Source of the DNA: Ascaphus truei
Taxonomy: Eukaryota > Chordata > Amphibia > Anura > Ascaphidae
Assembly: GCA_036426205.1 (NCBI GenBank)
Contig: CM071568.1
Span: 44,669,171 to 44,733,170, forward strand
Reading direction: 5' to 3'
DNA: 64,000 nt
Each line of letters begins with the position of its first letter. Positions within the stretch are counted from its first letter, which is position 1. The notes beneath the pieces were generated by a model. It searched no databases, had not been told where the DNA came from, and saw only the letters and a list, made by a program, of their open reading frames with translations. Shown piece by piece: positions 35,151 to 46,299 of this stretch. Both the position numbers and the translations under genes were made by a program.

Positions 35151-36990
35151 TGGATAGAGAGACTTATAGATGTCTAGGGGAAAGAAAAGTAAGATAACGG
35201 AATATATAGCAAATTAAATAGATGGCTGATGTGAGCAAGTTTCAGACAGGGTTAGAGATGTAGTTTATTAGTGTGTTTCCTGAGGCACAGAAATACAGTA
35301 AATAGAGACCAGAATCATAGCAAAGGGGTGTCATGGGAGAGCAGGATAATTACATCAGGGATTAATACGCTAGACAGAACTACAGAGTTGAATAAAAGTG
35401 AATTTATTGAAAAAAAGATTCCACAAACCTCCAGTACATAAGACCAACACAAACTCACCCAAATGGGGGAACAACCTAGAGCCCTAGTTGCAAGGACCTC
35501 TGTCCAGAAGTTTACCATTATACACATTCTCAGGTTGCGCTGCTGTCCTTGATGGTAGGGGCAGCACTGTCTTGCTCTCTAATAGTCACAGTTTTAAATT
35601 CCCCCATCGTCGCTTCCCTGCAAACTCCTTTGCAAGTCTCCGGAACATCCTAGGATGAGTTCGGATATTTAAAGGGTCCACTTCGGCTCTACGAGTATTC
35701 CACAACATGTCTCTGGAACCAAAGCCGAGCTCCTACTGATATATCCATCGGTCTCCATCAGGCAACATGGAGGACGGATACCCGACTAATCCCAGAGCAG
35801 ATTGTCTTTGGGGTCCAATCAGCGAGTGAAGGCTCGCCTGCATTGGACCAATCTGGAGCAAGGGTAGGTTACCGGACATTCAGGACAGCCCACAGGAGTG
35901 GGCTTAAGTCGAGCGGTGTATTTGAATGGACCAATGGGAATCGTGCCTACGGAGCACAGTCCGGGCAATGGTTTCTCCTTGTCCTCCCAATTCTCCCAGA
36001 AGGAATAGGCGACTCAGTGTCTGGGCCAAACAATGTTCCCGCTGCATGGAGCCACTTCCCCCACACCTGAGTCCACAGCCCTGCCTCGCTCAACAGTGCT
36101 CCAAGCCACTCCCCTTTTCTCCTTTGTGTTGAGGCTGGATACTTGAATACCCATCTTCCACACAAAGGACCGTCAATTTTAAACCATTCAACATACAGTT
36201 AACTCCTGGTTCCCGAAGTGCAGGAAACAGGCTACAAAATATAATATCAGACCTATGTGGGCACAGTACACAGATACCGGATTGGTAAAATAAACTGCAC
36301 CTACATAAATAAATACATCATATTATTGCCATGTAGAGGTAATGGCGGCTTAACCTTTATTAAAGAGCAGCCAAATCTACCCCTACCATCATAAGGTGGG
36401 GGGAACAGAATAAACTGGACTTGCTAGGAGGGTGTGCAGGTTGTGGCAGAGGCAGTTAGAGCAAGAGTGAATGACATGGGTTGGGATTCCCAAAGACACA
36501 ATGCAGGGTATCGCACCTTGATCTCACGTTAACTACCATAGCAGTGAACGCTGGATCAGGGAACAGTACCACGTATTGTAGTGAAGCGAGTCCTGGCCAT
36601 TGAGGGATAGACAACTAGAAAGTGTGACAACTTCTTACAGTTGTACTATAGCTAATGTAAAATTAAAAGGAGGATACTGATACAATACGAGGAAACAGCC
36701 CAAAGAGCTTACAGTCCATGAAGGAAGCTATTTTCCTAGTGCTCTGTGTGGTTTTTATCCCTGTTCAGGAGAGACTCTTATAGCTGCCAGCTCCCCTTGA
36801 TGATAGTATCCGGCCCTGTCCTGTACTCTAACATTAAGTACATGTGTAAATAGTCATTGTACGGTTGACCAAAAGTATAAAGTACTATGCTGCACACAAC
36901 ACTTATAGGGCTATAATCTCCATTAAATCAATACTCATAACCATCATAATCATGTTATGGTTAACACATATCCTCAAAGCTAATTATAGC
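35151..36990. other. Unclassified stretch, no gene
   Basis: It has CCAAT motifs near 35,816, 35,847 and 35,932 and moderate G+C between 35,600 and 36,130. No open frame survives in both copies. LTR-like character is possible, but no ends were found. Confidence 0.4.
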
Positions 36991-36994
36991 AAAC

Positions 36995-37328
36995 AACTAT
37001 ATTTCATATAGCGCTCTTCTCCCAATGGTACTCAAAACACTTCACAATTACAGTAAAGTGCGGTACACAGCACATAGACATTTTTACTGACACAGTCTCT
37101 GCCCAGATAAGAATAAAAATAATAGTACTGGGTGGCCGACCACAAGAAAAATGGGGTTGGACACACCCCCTTGCTCAACCAATCGCATGAACTCGCGATA
37201 TAAAGGTGCACTCAAGGTTGTAAGCAAAAAAATATATATATTTATTATTCATTAAACATGATGAGAAACATAGACATGATCAAAAATATAATTAATAAAC
37301 ATATAAACCACCATGTCCGAGTGGCCTG

Positions 37329-37378
<50 letters not shown>
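36995..37378. repeat. LINE/SINE-type tail scrap and (TA)n run
   Basis: TTTCATATAGCGCTCTTCTC at 37,002 followed by CTCAAAACACTTCACAA resembles the 3' end of an L2-related element. A TA run of about 40 bp lies at 37,338-37,376, preceded by an A run. Confidence 0.5.
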
Positions 37379-37379
<1 letters not shown>

Positions 37380-39385
37380 TGGTACAGTTAAATGTTGTGT
37401 GGTTCCTGAAGTGTTATGTGAAAGATGCATGTGAATGTTACAGGTAGGTATAATGTAGTCACACACAAACATGTAATTCAAGGAAATAAACAGAAATCCA
37501 TTAAATAATGGAGGGGTAACCTGAAGTCCCCTCCAAAATAAATGGATACCTGCCTGCCTGCCTGCCAGGAAAGAACTATAAAGTACCCAACAAATAAAGC
37601 ATGATAACAAGGTACCAAGGTAAATTGTAATGTATGTAACGTAAGACTAAACCCTGGTGGAACAATATCAGGGAGGATACTAAATGCATGAAAAGTATCC
37701 AAATTTCTTGTAGGAATAGTTAGAATAAAAATTTCAACAGTTACTGGAAATATAACATGTGGCAAACATCTAGTACTGTGTCCTCTATGAAGAATGAACA
37801 ATAGAGGAACTCACTTAATGTGAAATAAGATAGTGATCACAGTAGATCGCACAAAAAATAACAGAGTAAACATGAAAAATTGCTCCTAAATGCCTAAGTC
37901 CCCAAAAATTAGGGCAAAACACAGTCTTTAAAACCAGAGACAGAACATGAAACACAGACAGAGCTCAGTGCACATCCAGTGGAACCTATACACGGTACAG
38001 TGCCTAAATATATATGTATAGATATCTATTAAATGAAATGGTCTTTTAGTTTAACATTTTGGCCAAAGTGTTGTAAGCCCCTGAGCCACTACACGGCAGA
38101 CCACATCTCAAGGGTCCCTAACACTAATATAAATTCTTAATAACCTGTGCATTACCAGGAAGAATGATTTATAATAAATCTGTCAAAATTAGTTGCATAG
38201 TTCTAAGTCTCTGGTTTTAAATATATATCGCCATGCTCAGTAGCACTCCTCTGTGATACCTATATGCTTATATATATTCTGAGTGGGTATTGCTCTGTTT
38301 AGTGATATTGTGCTGGGTCTGCTGGCTCCGGCCAGAATAAATACCTTTTATTTGATCTCTGTGTCCTGTCTGGTGCTTGATCCCGTGAAAGTGTTCTGGT
38401 CTCCATTATCAAGATAGGTTACCTTTTTTCTGATTCTTACCAGGTCCTTGAAATCACAGAGAGTGCATGTCCTATTGACTGGACTGATCAACTATAATTA
38501 CAATATCAATTTACTAATTACATAGAGACTTAACAGTGAATTGGTGAAATTGAAAAGCTAGCAAGCATGAACAATGTTAGTAAGGAATTATTACTGCATT
38601 GTCAAATGGAGATAATCCTTTAGAAGAAAGAAATGCTTTAATGACCGCAAACAAATCATATATATTTAATCCCCAAAACAGTAGCACAAAACTAAACACT
38701 GGTAATTAAAAGTCTAATAATAATGTTACTTTGGATACAATGCTACTATCATAGCATGATCATAGCACTTCACACTACATTGTTAATACATTATTTATTT
38801 ATTTATTTTAAATGATAAAAGGTTACTTTCATTACACAAAAACTGCATTGATAGCATTATGGGTTTAATTACAAGTTTTGATACTCATTAAATAACCAGT
38901 GTTGCGGAATCATATTAGTTCTTCTTTGTCATCACAAAGGCATTCACAGTTTTGTTCCCTTTGTGGAACAACACAGGGTGTATTCCTTTTCTATGCATGT
39001 CATGATGAGAAAACATGACTATGAGACTTATTATTTGACCAATTTGAGGCTGTTATTGAGACCAGAATGTTAGCTATAGCTACATTAAAGGTGAGACTGG
39101 GCAGAGGACTCCAGCAATCACGGAAGACCAAATCAAGCTCACATCACAGTAGATTGAGGTATGGAATTTAAAGTTGACATGTGATTAAAATTGGACTGAT
39201 AAAGACTCCAACATTATGTGTACTTATGTAATTATTTATAATTAAATTGGCATCAAGTTTCCCTTTGCTATGTCTCTGTTGCTAAAGTGCTAGCAAAAAT
39301 TTGGCTGAGGCCTTGATAATTTAACTGACAAACCATCCGGCGAAAACATGCCAAACCTTACGACGCAGCAGCAAACTCATCGAGG
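37379..39385. other. AT-rich unclassified stretch, no gene
   Basis: Contains a (TGCC)n run at about 37,550-37,566. No known protein motif is seen on either strand. Confidence 0.45.
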
Positions 39386-39388
39386 CTA

Positions 39389-39850
39389 CTAGGATAGACC
39401 CCTGTGACTTAAACAAAGATTAGAAAAGAAAGAAAAAAAAGGAAAAACAAAAACAAAGAGATGTGTGAGAAAGGGATGTTTGCAAAAGAGACACTGAAAG
39501 TATGATGTAAGAGGAGATCCAGAATAGAGCTTTGTTACGAATACCAAGAGTATGGAGATTGTGAAGAAGAAGAGGGTGGTCAACGGTATCACATGCTGAA
39601 GAGAGGTTGAGTAATATGAGCAGAGAGTAATGACCTTTGTCTTTGGCAGCATGGAGGTCATTAGTTAATTTAGGGAGGGCTGTTTCAGTGGAGTGAGCAG
39701 TGCGGAAGCCAGATTGTAGAGGGTCTATGAGAGAATAGGTGATGAGAAAATGGAGCAAGCGAGAGAATACAAGACATTCAAGGAATTTAGAGGCAAAAAG
39801 CAGGAGTGAGACAGGACAATAGTTAGAAAGACAGGCAGGGTCAAGCTTGC
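39389..39850 (-). pseudogene. L2-type LINE reverse transcriptase fragment
   Basis: Minus strand. Residues [18 protein letters not shown] and [17 protein letters not shown] cover RT motifs 2a to A of an L2-type LINE, with the first catalytic aspartate in the ACDTVDH segment. Beyond it the frame decays into phenylalanine- and serine-rich sequence with stops, so only the fingers and motif A region remains. It lies opposite in orientation to the CR1 fragment 440 bp further on. Confidence 0.75.
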
Positions 39851-40285
39851 TGTTTCAAAATAATTAGCATAAATAATTATAATATATTCAATGATCCCCA
39901 TTTATGTTGTACTACCACATTACATAATGTCAATTTACATACAGTATAATTACATAAACTCAATTAATAACACATGAAAAAGGCAAATTCATTTAAGGAA
40001 AGGTGTCAATTCAATATAGTCATTAAGACCACCTGGAAATTTTGTTTGAAATGTATACTGCATATCAAATATTGTTCTCTTTTAAGGAGACATAGAGCTC
40101 CATCTCCTATCCTATCTCTTATCAAATGGAATCATTTAAATTCCCATAAATCTAAGTTTACTGTTATCACATGAATGTTTATTTAGAAAATTCTTGAGTT
40201 AGTCAATGGTGTATTGTAATAGCCAAACCCTTACATTTAATATTCAAGGACTCCATTTCCACAGGCTCAGTACCACAAGTTTGGC
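39851..40285. other. AT-rich spacer between two LINE fragments
   Basis: No gene was recognised. The last 80 bp may belong to the CR1 element. Confidence 0.4.
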
Positions 40286-40289
40286 ATAA

Positions 40290-41050
40290 AGCAGACGTGG
40301 TAGTTATATTTAAAAAGGGAGCTAGATCACAACCGGGGAATTACAGATCTGTAAGTCTGACATCAATAGTGGGGACGCTACTTGAAGGTTTAATATGGGA
40401 AAATATTCAGGAATACCAAATAAAATACCAAATAATTATTAGTAATAGTCACCATGGATTTATGAAGGATAGGTCGTACCAAACTAACCTTATTAGTTTC
40501 TTTGAGGAGGTAAGTAGGAATTTAGACCAGGGTAATGCAGTTGATGTGGTATACTTAGAGTTTGCAAAGGCTTTTGATACGGTTCCACACAAGAGGTCAG
40601 TGTACAAAGTAAAGCAAATTTGACTCTGTAAAAATATTTGCACCTGGATTGATAACTGATTGAAGAATAGACAACAGAGAATTGTAATAAATGGAACTTT
40701 TTCAGGTTGGGCTAAAGCTGTGGGTGGAGTACCTCAGGGATCTGTACTGGGATCCCTGCTTTTTAACTTGTTTATTAATGACCTTGAGGTTGGCATAGAG
40801 AGCAAAGTCTCCATCTTCGCTGATGATACTAAATTGTGTAAGGTAGAAGAATCAGAGGATATAATTTCTCTCAGAAGGACTTGGAGAGACTGGAAACTTG
40901 GGCAGGTAAATGGCAAATGAGGTTTAATACAGATAAATGCAAGGTTATGCATTTGGTAAACAAGATTAAACAGGCAACTTACAAACTAAATGGTGATAAA
41001 TTAGGAGAGTCCTTGATGGAGGATTTAGGAGTGTTTGTAGACAGCAGGCT
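40290..41050 (+). pseudogene. CR1-type LINE reverse transcriptase fragment
   Basis: Plus strand. RT motifs appear in order: VVIFKKGARSQPGNYRSVSL (motif 1), FAKAFDTVPHK (motif A), GVPQGSVLGSLLFNLFINDL (motif B), FADDTKL (motif C with the catalytic DD), and W-rich sequence with NTDKCKVMHL (thumb). Together these cover most of the palm of a CR1-clade enzyme. Internal stops and frame changes at about 40,620-40,660 and 40,880-40,920 break it. Endonuclease and 3' tail are absent. Broken at both ends and not functional. Confidence 0.8.
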
Positions 41051-41790
41051 TAGCAATAGACCAAGAGGAGAAGCCGCAGACAGTAACGCGGCTCCAACTG
41101 AGAATGCCAAAACCGTTAAAGAAGCTCTGGCAGCACCGACAGCGAGACTCCAGTTTCCTCCATCCACTTATTTCTGTATATGCGCATGATCGATGTGAGT
41201 GCATATTTTAATGTTTTTATGACTTTATAAAACTGTGATAGACCATCTACACTATTGTCTGCTATTTCCATCACCCCGAGAACCACCTTATCCACTGACA
41301 ACCAATCACCTAACGGGGTCTCTAACTCACCTCAATCCCAGATGGACCCTTGGCTCCTATCAGAGAGAGTGTGTGTCTCTGATATGCCTCTGTGAAACTC
41401 GGGAAATGTGAGTAAATCTGCTTTCCCTTACCACACAAATTAGCACCTTCAAGAACGTATTACACCATATTTTGCCACTTTTTCTCTTTTCTTGGATGTG
41501 AACCTGTGCTTCCCTCATCCCAAAGACTCCATTACAATTAGAAGAACCACTGGAATGGTTCTTTATAAGGGTTTTTTGAGCTGCCACAATAGATATTTTT
41601 CACATTATTTATATATCATTTCAAGATGTTATCATCACTGTTTTGATTTTTACTTGCACCAGCACTTTTAGTATTTACACTGAGCATTGTGGGATTATCA
41701 TTTTTTTTTTTGTGTGTGTTCACATTTGGTTGTAAATTCCCTCATATGAGATTTATTGCCACATTGCTATAGCACCTAAATAGGAGCGCC
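41051..41790. other. Unclassified stretch, no gene
   Basis: Lies between the CR1 and PLE fragments. It holds poly-T runs near 41,700-41,711. Nothing was recognised. Confidence 0.4.
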
Positions 41791-41792
41791 CT

Positions 41793-42188
41793 TCATACCC
41801 TCCTTTTCTTGCATAATATGAATTCAATAGAGTTCAGTATGAATTCACTCTGAAATAATGGTATAGTACCATCCAAAGATAAAACATGACTGACAGCTTC
41901 CAGACCTCCTGCATTGGGAATGCGTGTATACAAAGCTTGCACATGAAGTGTATCCAATCTATAATTGGTATCCAAAACAAAGTCACTAAGTAATTGTAAC
42001 ACTGAAGTGACATCTTAAAAAAGGTACATTTAAAAACTAATGGTTTTCAAATAAAAATCCAAATATTGTGATAGGTTGGAAATCATAGAGTTAATTCCAG
42101 AGATAATTGGGTGACCTGGCGAATCATTGAGTGACATGATTTTCGGGTATGTGATATAGAATGGGTATGGTAGGAGTGGGGACCAAAA
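41793..42188 (-). pseudogene. Penelope-like reverse transcriptase fragment, inverted relative to its endonuclease
   Basis: Read on the minus strand from 42,188, one frame gives PGHPIISGINSMISNLSQ, the PLE version of RT motif 2, then LDTLHVQALYTRIPNAGG, the motif A region. The catalytic aspartate before the ALYT segment is not preserved (V in its place), so the copy is dead. It stops near 41,793. The GIY-YIG part of a PLE lies just downstream in the opposite orientation. Such 5' inversions are common in PLE and LINE insertions. It could also be two separate insertions. Confidence 0.7.
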
Positions 42189-42189
42189 T

Positions 42190-42306
42190 TAATTAATTCA
42201 TTTATTTATAAAAATGTTTTACCAGGAAGTAATACATTGAGAGTTACCTCTCATATTCAAGTAAGTCCTGGGCACAGAGTTATGATGACAAATACATGGT
42301 TACAAA
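42190..42306 (-). mobile_element. LINE 3'-tail scrap between the PLE halves
   Basis: TTTATTTATAAAAATGTTTT and CCAGGAAGTAATACATTGAG match the 3' end of the minus-strand LINE at 62,458 onward. It ends near ACATGGTTACAAAT (42,294). It separates the inverted RT piece from the GIY-YIG gene, so it inserted at, or marks, the inversion point. Confidence 0.65.
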
Positions 42307-43048
42307 TTTAGATAGAAAGGAAACTTTACAGCCTAAAAAGAAGAACGAATCTCACAATTCAATGAATCCTTATGATACAGCATTCCTGACGACTTTCAAT
42401 AAAGAATCTAAAAATATAGAAAGGATCTTGCGTAAACACTGGCATGTTCTAAAATCTGATAATATATTAAGGGATATTTTACCAGATACTCCAAAAATAA
42501 TTTTTAAGAAGGCACAGAACATAAAAAATATTATTGCACCGAGCGCTTTAAAAAGCACAAGAGAGACCAAACAAGGGTGGTTAAAAAACCTGACTGGATT
42601 TTATGGTTGTGCAACATGCAAGGCCTGTCAGCACAAACTGAAAGATAAAACTAGTTTTATATGTCATAGAAATAAAGAAGCTTTTAAAATCAAACAATAT
42701 ATTAACTGTTCTACCGATTTTGTAATATATATCCTTCAGTGCCCCTGCGGGTTACAATATGTAGGGAAGACATCAAGACCCATTCGTACCCGCATTATCG
42801 AACATCTGAGCAATATCAGAAGGGGTATTTTAACTCACAGCGTTTCCAAGCATTACGCTAAGTATCACCAATCAAATCCAGATAGTCTAAGATTTACGGC
42901 TATAGAACAGGTTAAACAACACTGGAGGGGGCGTTCAAGAGAGGTGGATTTAAGTAAAAGGGAAATGTTCTGGATTCATAAGCTTGATACATTAATTCCT
43001 CATGGCTTGAATTCAGATTTTGAAATTTTACCCTTTTTACATGATTAA
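42307..43048 (+). CDS. Penelope-like GIY-YIG endonuclease domain (partial ORF)
   Basis: An open frame of about 245 codons. The methionine at 42,296 lies within the LINE tail, so it is not the native start. The linker has CATCKACQHKL, a CxxC-type zinc-binding segment. The nuclease core reads VIYILQCPCGLQYVGKTSR: the YIL and YVGK halves of GIY-YIG, followed by an arginine-rich helix (RPIRTRIIEH) and a conserved HGLNSDFEILPFL end. In PLEs this C-terminal nuclease nicks the target DNA for reverse transcription. The RT that should precede it is inverted upstream. The frame is open to its natural stop, which suggests a fairly recent element, but it is incomplete. The first 580 bases are duplicated at 21,715-22,297. 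Confidence 0.85.
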
Positions 43049-43783
43049 TAGATATATATAACTTAGTGTCCCTTTTAATATGCCCCTTTTTCTGTGTAAA
43101 TTATTATTACTTTCTAATTTAGATAATCCTTTCTATACATTTTTTATTATGTTTTTAAAAACACTTTATCCAATTAATATTTTAAAATTTATTGTAAATC
43201 TCACTGTATTTTCTCACTTTAATAAATTTTAAATGTCTTTTAATGTAAATTTAGCCAAATCACATTTTGATAATGAATTACAATACAGTGCTCCCATTGG
43301 ATTAATGCTTTTATTTAAATCGACCTCTATTGGTATGCAATCCATATTACTCTGGAAACCTCTTATATATGTTCTTTTGAAGAAAATATTTGATATACTA
43401 ACATATGTTTTTCCATGTCTCTCGTCTTTTCCCTCTCCCGTTCTATGAGTTTTCAAATACGTTTTATATATCTTAATGAAGTATATGCAAAATTTGAAGT
43501 TAGCCATTAATAAATAGTTTCTAATTGTATTAATTGTTTATATGAGCATTTTTCTTTTTTATTTTGGTTTTAAAATTATTAAAGATTGTATAACCTATTT
43601 AATATGTAATTCATAATGTATTGATATAACAGTGATTTTATGTTTTGAACCACAGAGATGATTGTGCCTATGTAAAGGCAACCATGTGGGTTAAATTAAA
43701 TAATAATGAGTTCAATTAGATAGACAACACACAGTCAATTAGACTCCAACAGTATAAGTATGTGACGCCCACATAACACGTCA
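43049..43783 (+). other. AT-rich 3' region of the Penelope-like element
   Basis: Follows the GIY-YIG stop codon directly, is very AT-rich, and leads into the hammerhead candidate at 43,788. It has no coding frame. It is single-copy in the window because the long duplication ends at about 42,885. Confidence 0.55.
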
Positions 43784-43787
43784 TGAC

Positions 43788-43828
43788 GCTCCTGACGAAG
43801 CTGTATGCGACAGCGAAACGCGTAGAGC
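43788..43828 (+). ncRNA. Candidate hammerhead ribozyme of a Penelope-like element
   Basis: Stem I strand GCTC (788-791), core CTGACGA (792-798), one extra A (799), stem II GCTGT/ACAGC (800-804 with 810-814, loop ATGCG), core GAAA (815-818), minimal stem III CGCG, T823, cleavage predicted after A824, and stem I partner GAGC (825-828). Stem I can extend by 3 bp across a 2-nt bulge (ATG 783-785 with CAT 829-831). PLEs are known to carry hammerheads with a very short stem III in their terminal repeats, and this sits beyond a GIY-YIG gene, as expected. The extra A before stem II is the one departure from consensus. Confidence 0.75.
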
Positions 43829-44439
43829 CATCTCATCAAGCTGCAGCTGCTTTAAAGAGAAGACTCAAGATTTCAGCCGTTTGAATTCACCCGCGATTCC
43901 TCTCCCAGCGCGCCACAGCCTATCTCCTTTGGACACGATCAGCCGTTCAGAGGGACGTGACGTCACACGCCATTGCCGGCAGCAGGACTGGGGATAGAGA
44001 AGGACGGGGAGAAGCGACAGCGGGCGCACACAGCGCTAAAGATACCCTTATGTGCATTATATACATGTACAGAGTGTGAGTACATGTCTTTTAACTTGCT
44101 ATTTATAAAATCCTGTTCTACAACCTACACCATCGGTCTGTTTCTCTGCTCTTTGTCCACATATACCTTATGGGGATTTGAATCTTACCAACCCTGAGCT
44201 TATCCATATGTGTCAAGACCAAGTGGGGATATAAGTACACCTTAAAGAAACCTCATCATTTCTCCACTACCTGACAGAGTCAGACAAATGCGAATTTTCT
44301 TCTATGTTGCTGTAAGTAGGTTTTCCCCAAGAGCCAAGATTCTTGAACAAGCCAAAAAATAATCACAATACTGCACAATTATTGCTTTATATGTTTTTTA
44401 TTTACATGTTGTATTCCTGACGGGGTCGCTCACTTTCCA
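43829..44439. other. Sequence beyond the hammerhead, with a CRE palindrome
   Basis: TGACGTCA lies at 43,958-43,965 inside a moderately GC-rich patch (43,890-44,035). This may be the promoter part of the PLE terminal repeat. From about 44,050 the sequence becomes AT-rich and nothing is recognised. Confidence 0.4.
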
Positions 44440-44602
44440 CAAACAACTACGACTACAAATACATAGTTACATTAAGTGAGCAAGGTTATACATTATATAC
44501 AAGACACTGCACGCACAGTAAGAGATAATATATGTTATAAGCGTATGTAACAGATACAGACCAGATTAAAACGAGAGACAGTTTTAGTTTTGAAAGAACT
44601 TT
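44440..44602 (-). mobile_element. LINE 3' region, left half, split by a DNA element
   Basis: It aligns with 62,540-62,707, for example TATACATTATATACAAGACA near 44,490 against the same region near 62,596. It stops at 44,602 with GAACTTT. The alignment resumes at 52,812 with TTAGACTGG. The gap is filled exactly by an element with inverted ends. Confidence 0.75.
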
Positions 44603-44904
44603 GGGGCCGATTCACAAAGCAGTGTATTTGCGTCCGACTATGCATTTTTTTTATCAAGCGTTAAGACATGAGGCCAAAAGCAAGATTCACTAAGAAGTGA
44701 AGACCATTTTTTAAAGGCCGATAATAAAATACACTACCGTCCGACCTGTTTTTTGTATCAGTGATATCGTGCTATAAATTCTATAGTGGGATTCCTGATA
44801 GAAAAAAACGCAGCCTGTAAGAGCTGCGTGGAAACGCTGTGTATCCATGCACGGCTCTTACAGGCGATCGTGCATTAAAAATATTGATTTTGATAATAGT
44901 GTAC

Positions 44905-45345
44905 ATGAGCAGGGTGTCTCCTGAGCTGAACCACATTGGTTTCAGCCTCGGGGAGCCCCTACTTCCTGAGATACAAGCGCCGTTACAATAATAATAACAA
45001 TTTTTAAAAAATCATTACGGTAGCGGCTATCCGCTATGGTAATGAAGCAGCTTTAATGTCATTTGTATTAATAGTGTGCGGGAGCAGGGGGTCTCCTGAG
45101 CTGAACCACATTGGTTTCAGCCTCGGGGAGCCCCTGCTTCCTGTGTTACAGGCCCCCTGGTATAAGGTGCCGGTATCTCCTCCATTATTTAAATCCCACA
45201 GTCACGTGACGCGGATGATTTAAAAATGGTAGCGATGCTGGCACCCGATGCGCCATACCATGCCCTGTAACTCGGGAAGCAGGGGGTCCCTGATGCAGAA
45301 ACCAAAGCGGTTCAGCTCAGGAGACCCCCTGCTCCGGCACATTAT
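44905..45345. repeat. 60-bp block present three times (two direct, one inverted)
   Basis: GTCTCCTGAGCTGAACCACA occurs at 44,919-44,938 and 45,094-45,113. Each is followed by GGTTTCAGCCTCGGGGAGCC. The third copy is inverted at about 45,282-45,340. A fragment of it recurs in the related element near 56,003-56,016. The blocks are part of the TIR element. Confidence 0.7.
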
Positions 45346-45611
45346 TATTAAAAATTACATTAAAGCAGCTTCATTACCTTAGCGCAGGGGAGCGAAAACT
45401 CAGGGGTCATGTGACATCAGGTCACGTGACACACGACGTCATTTGACACCACGTTGCCATGGAGACGCGTCTGAATCCCGGTAAGTTTTAGTGTTGCAGA
45501 AACCTCACGCGATCCCCCGGCATGAATTTAAATGCTTTGGGGAGGAGTGCGGGACCTCTGCAACCGCCTGCACACCCCCAGACAAATCTCGCGCCCCCCA
45601 GTTTGCGCACC

Positions 45612-46110
45612 GCTGCCTTAGCAGATAACTGCTAAGGCAATGAAGGGGTTAAGGCACAATAGCAGGTTTATTGGGGGAAGAGGGTGTGAGTGAAGGGGGT
45701 ACTTGGCCCTTCACTCACCCCCTCTGCCCCCAATAAAAATTACAATATTTACTACCCACCAATGAACAACCCACCCCCTGTGCCCCCAACAACCCCTATA
45801 CCCCCCTAACACACATAAAAGCATTTTTTTTCTGCACATGATTGATACCAGAGGCCGGCGGGGGTTCTTGGGTGGTCCCTGCGGGTGCCCGGGGGTCCTT
45901 AAGGTGTCCGGGAGCCCTTGGGTGGTCCCCATGGGTAGACCTTGTGGGGGTCCTTGGGTGGTCCCCCGTGGGTGTTTGTGGGTCCTCTGGTGGTCCCCAC
46001 GGGAGTCCTGGGGTCCCCACTGGCCTGCGGTACCAATCCTGTGCATAAATATATATATATATATGCTATACATTCAAATAAATACAGCCCCCCCCCCCCC
46101 CCCCCCCCCC
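45612..46110. repeat. Left minisatellite arm and C run of the TIR element
   Basis: About five units of a 31-bp GC-rich repeat (core CTTGGGTGGTCCC) lie at 45,866-46,020, inverted relative to the larger array at 51,925-52,500. A TA run at 46,050-46,062 and a C run of about 22 at 46,089-46,110 follow. The preceding block with ATGAAGGGGTTAA (45,640) recurs at 58,020. Confidence 0.7.
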
Positions 46111-46229
46111 AATACATACTCTACTGTAATAGGCAAATTTGCTATTGTCCAGATATGGATAATAGTGCATTTGCCCAGTTAAAATAAGACATAAATAAGC
46201 AGCATAAAGTAAATAAAGCTTGCACTTAC

Positions 46230-46287
46230 CCCTGCCACAATAAAGGCCGTTCTCATACTCATCATCGTCCTTGTCCTCCATGGGCAT
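46230..46287 (-). other. Possible short acidic exon with a splice donor
   Basis: On the minus strand an ATG (46,287-46,285) opens a frame containing MEDKDDDEYENG that runs for 19 codons into GTAAGT (46,229-46,224), a strong splice-donor match. It could be a first exon of a protein once encoded by the TIR element, or chance. No partner exon was recognised. Confidence 0.2.
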
Positions 46288-46299
46288 CAACAATACAAT

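Larger units (their letters stand above)
22298..42885 (+). repeat. Downstream copy of the ~20.5 kb tandem duplication
   Basis: This is the cleaner copy and the one to use for annotation. It begins inside the antisense L2 LINE, corresponding to about position 1,000 of the first copy, and runs to about 42,885. Beyond that point the sequence is single-copy. Its opening module (22,298-24,130) lacks the 550-bp pyrimidine-rich segment present at 2,940-3,490, so the two copies differ structurally as well as by small indels. Confidence 0.85.

Noticed and set aside
42296..42306. Methionine at 42,296 as native start of the endonuclease gene
   Set aside because: This ATG is within a LINE tail (ACATGGTTACAAAT) also found at 62,563, so the start is accidental.
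45838..46182. Overlapping frames near the C run
   Set aside because: They arise from the minisatellite arm and TA/C runs and have no counterpart in the related element.
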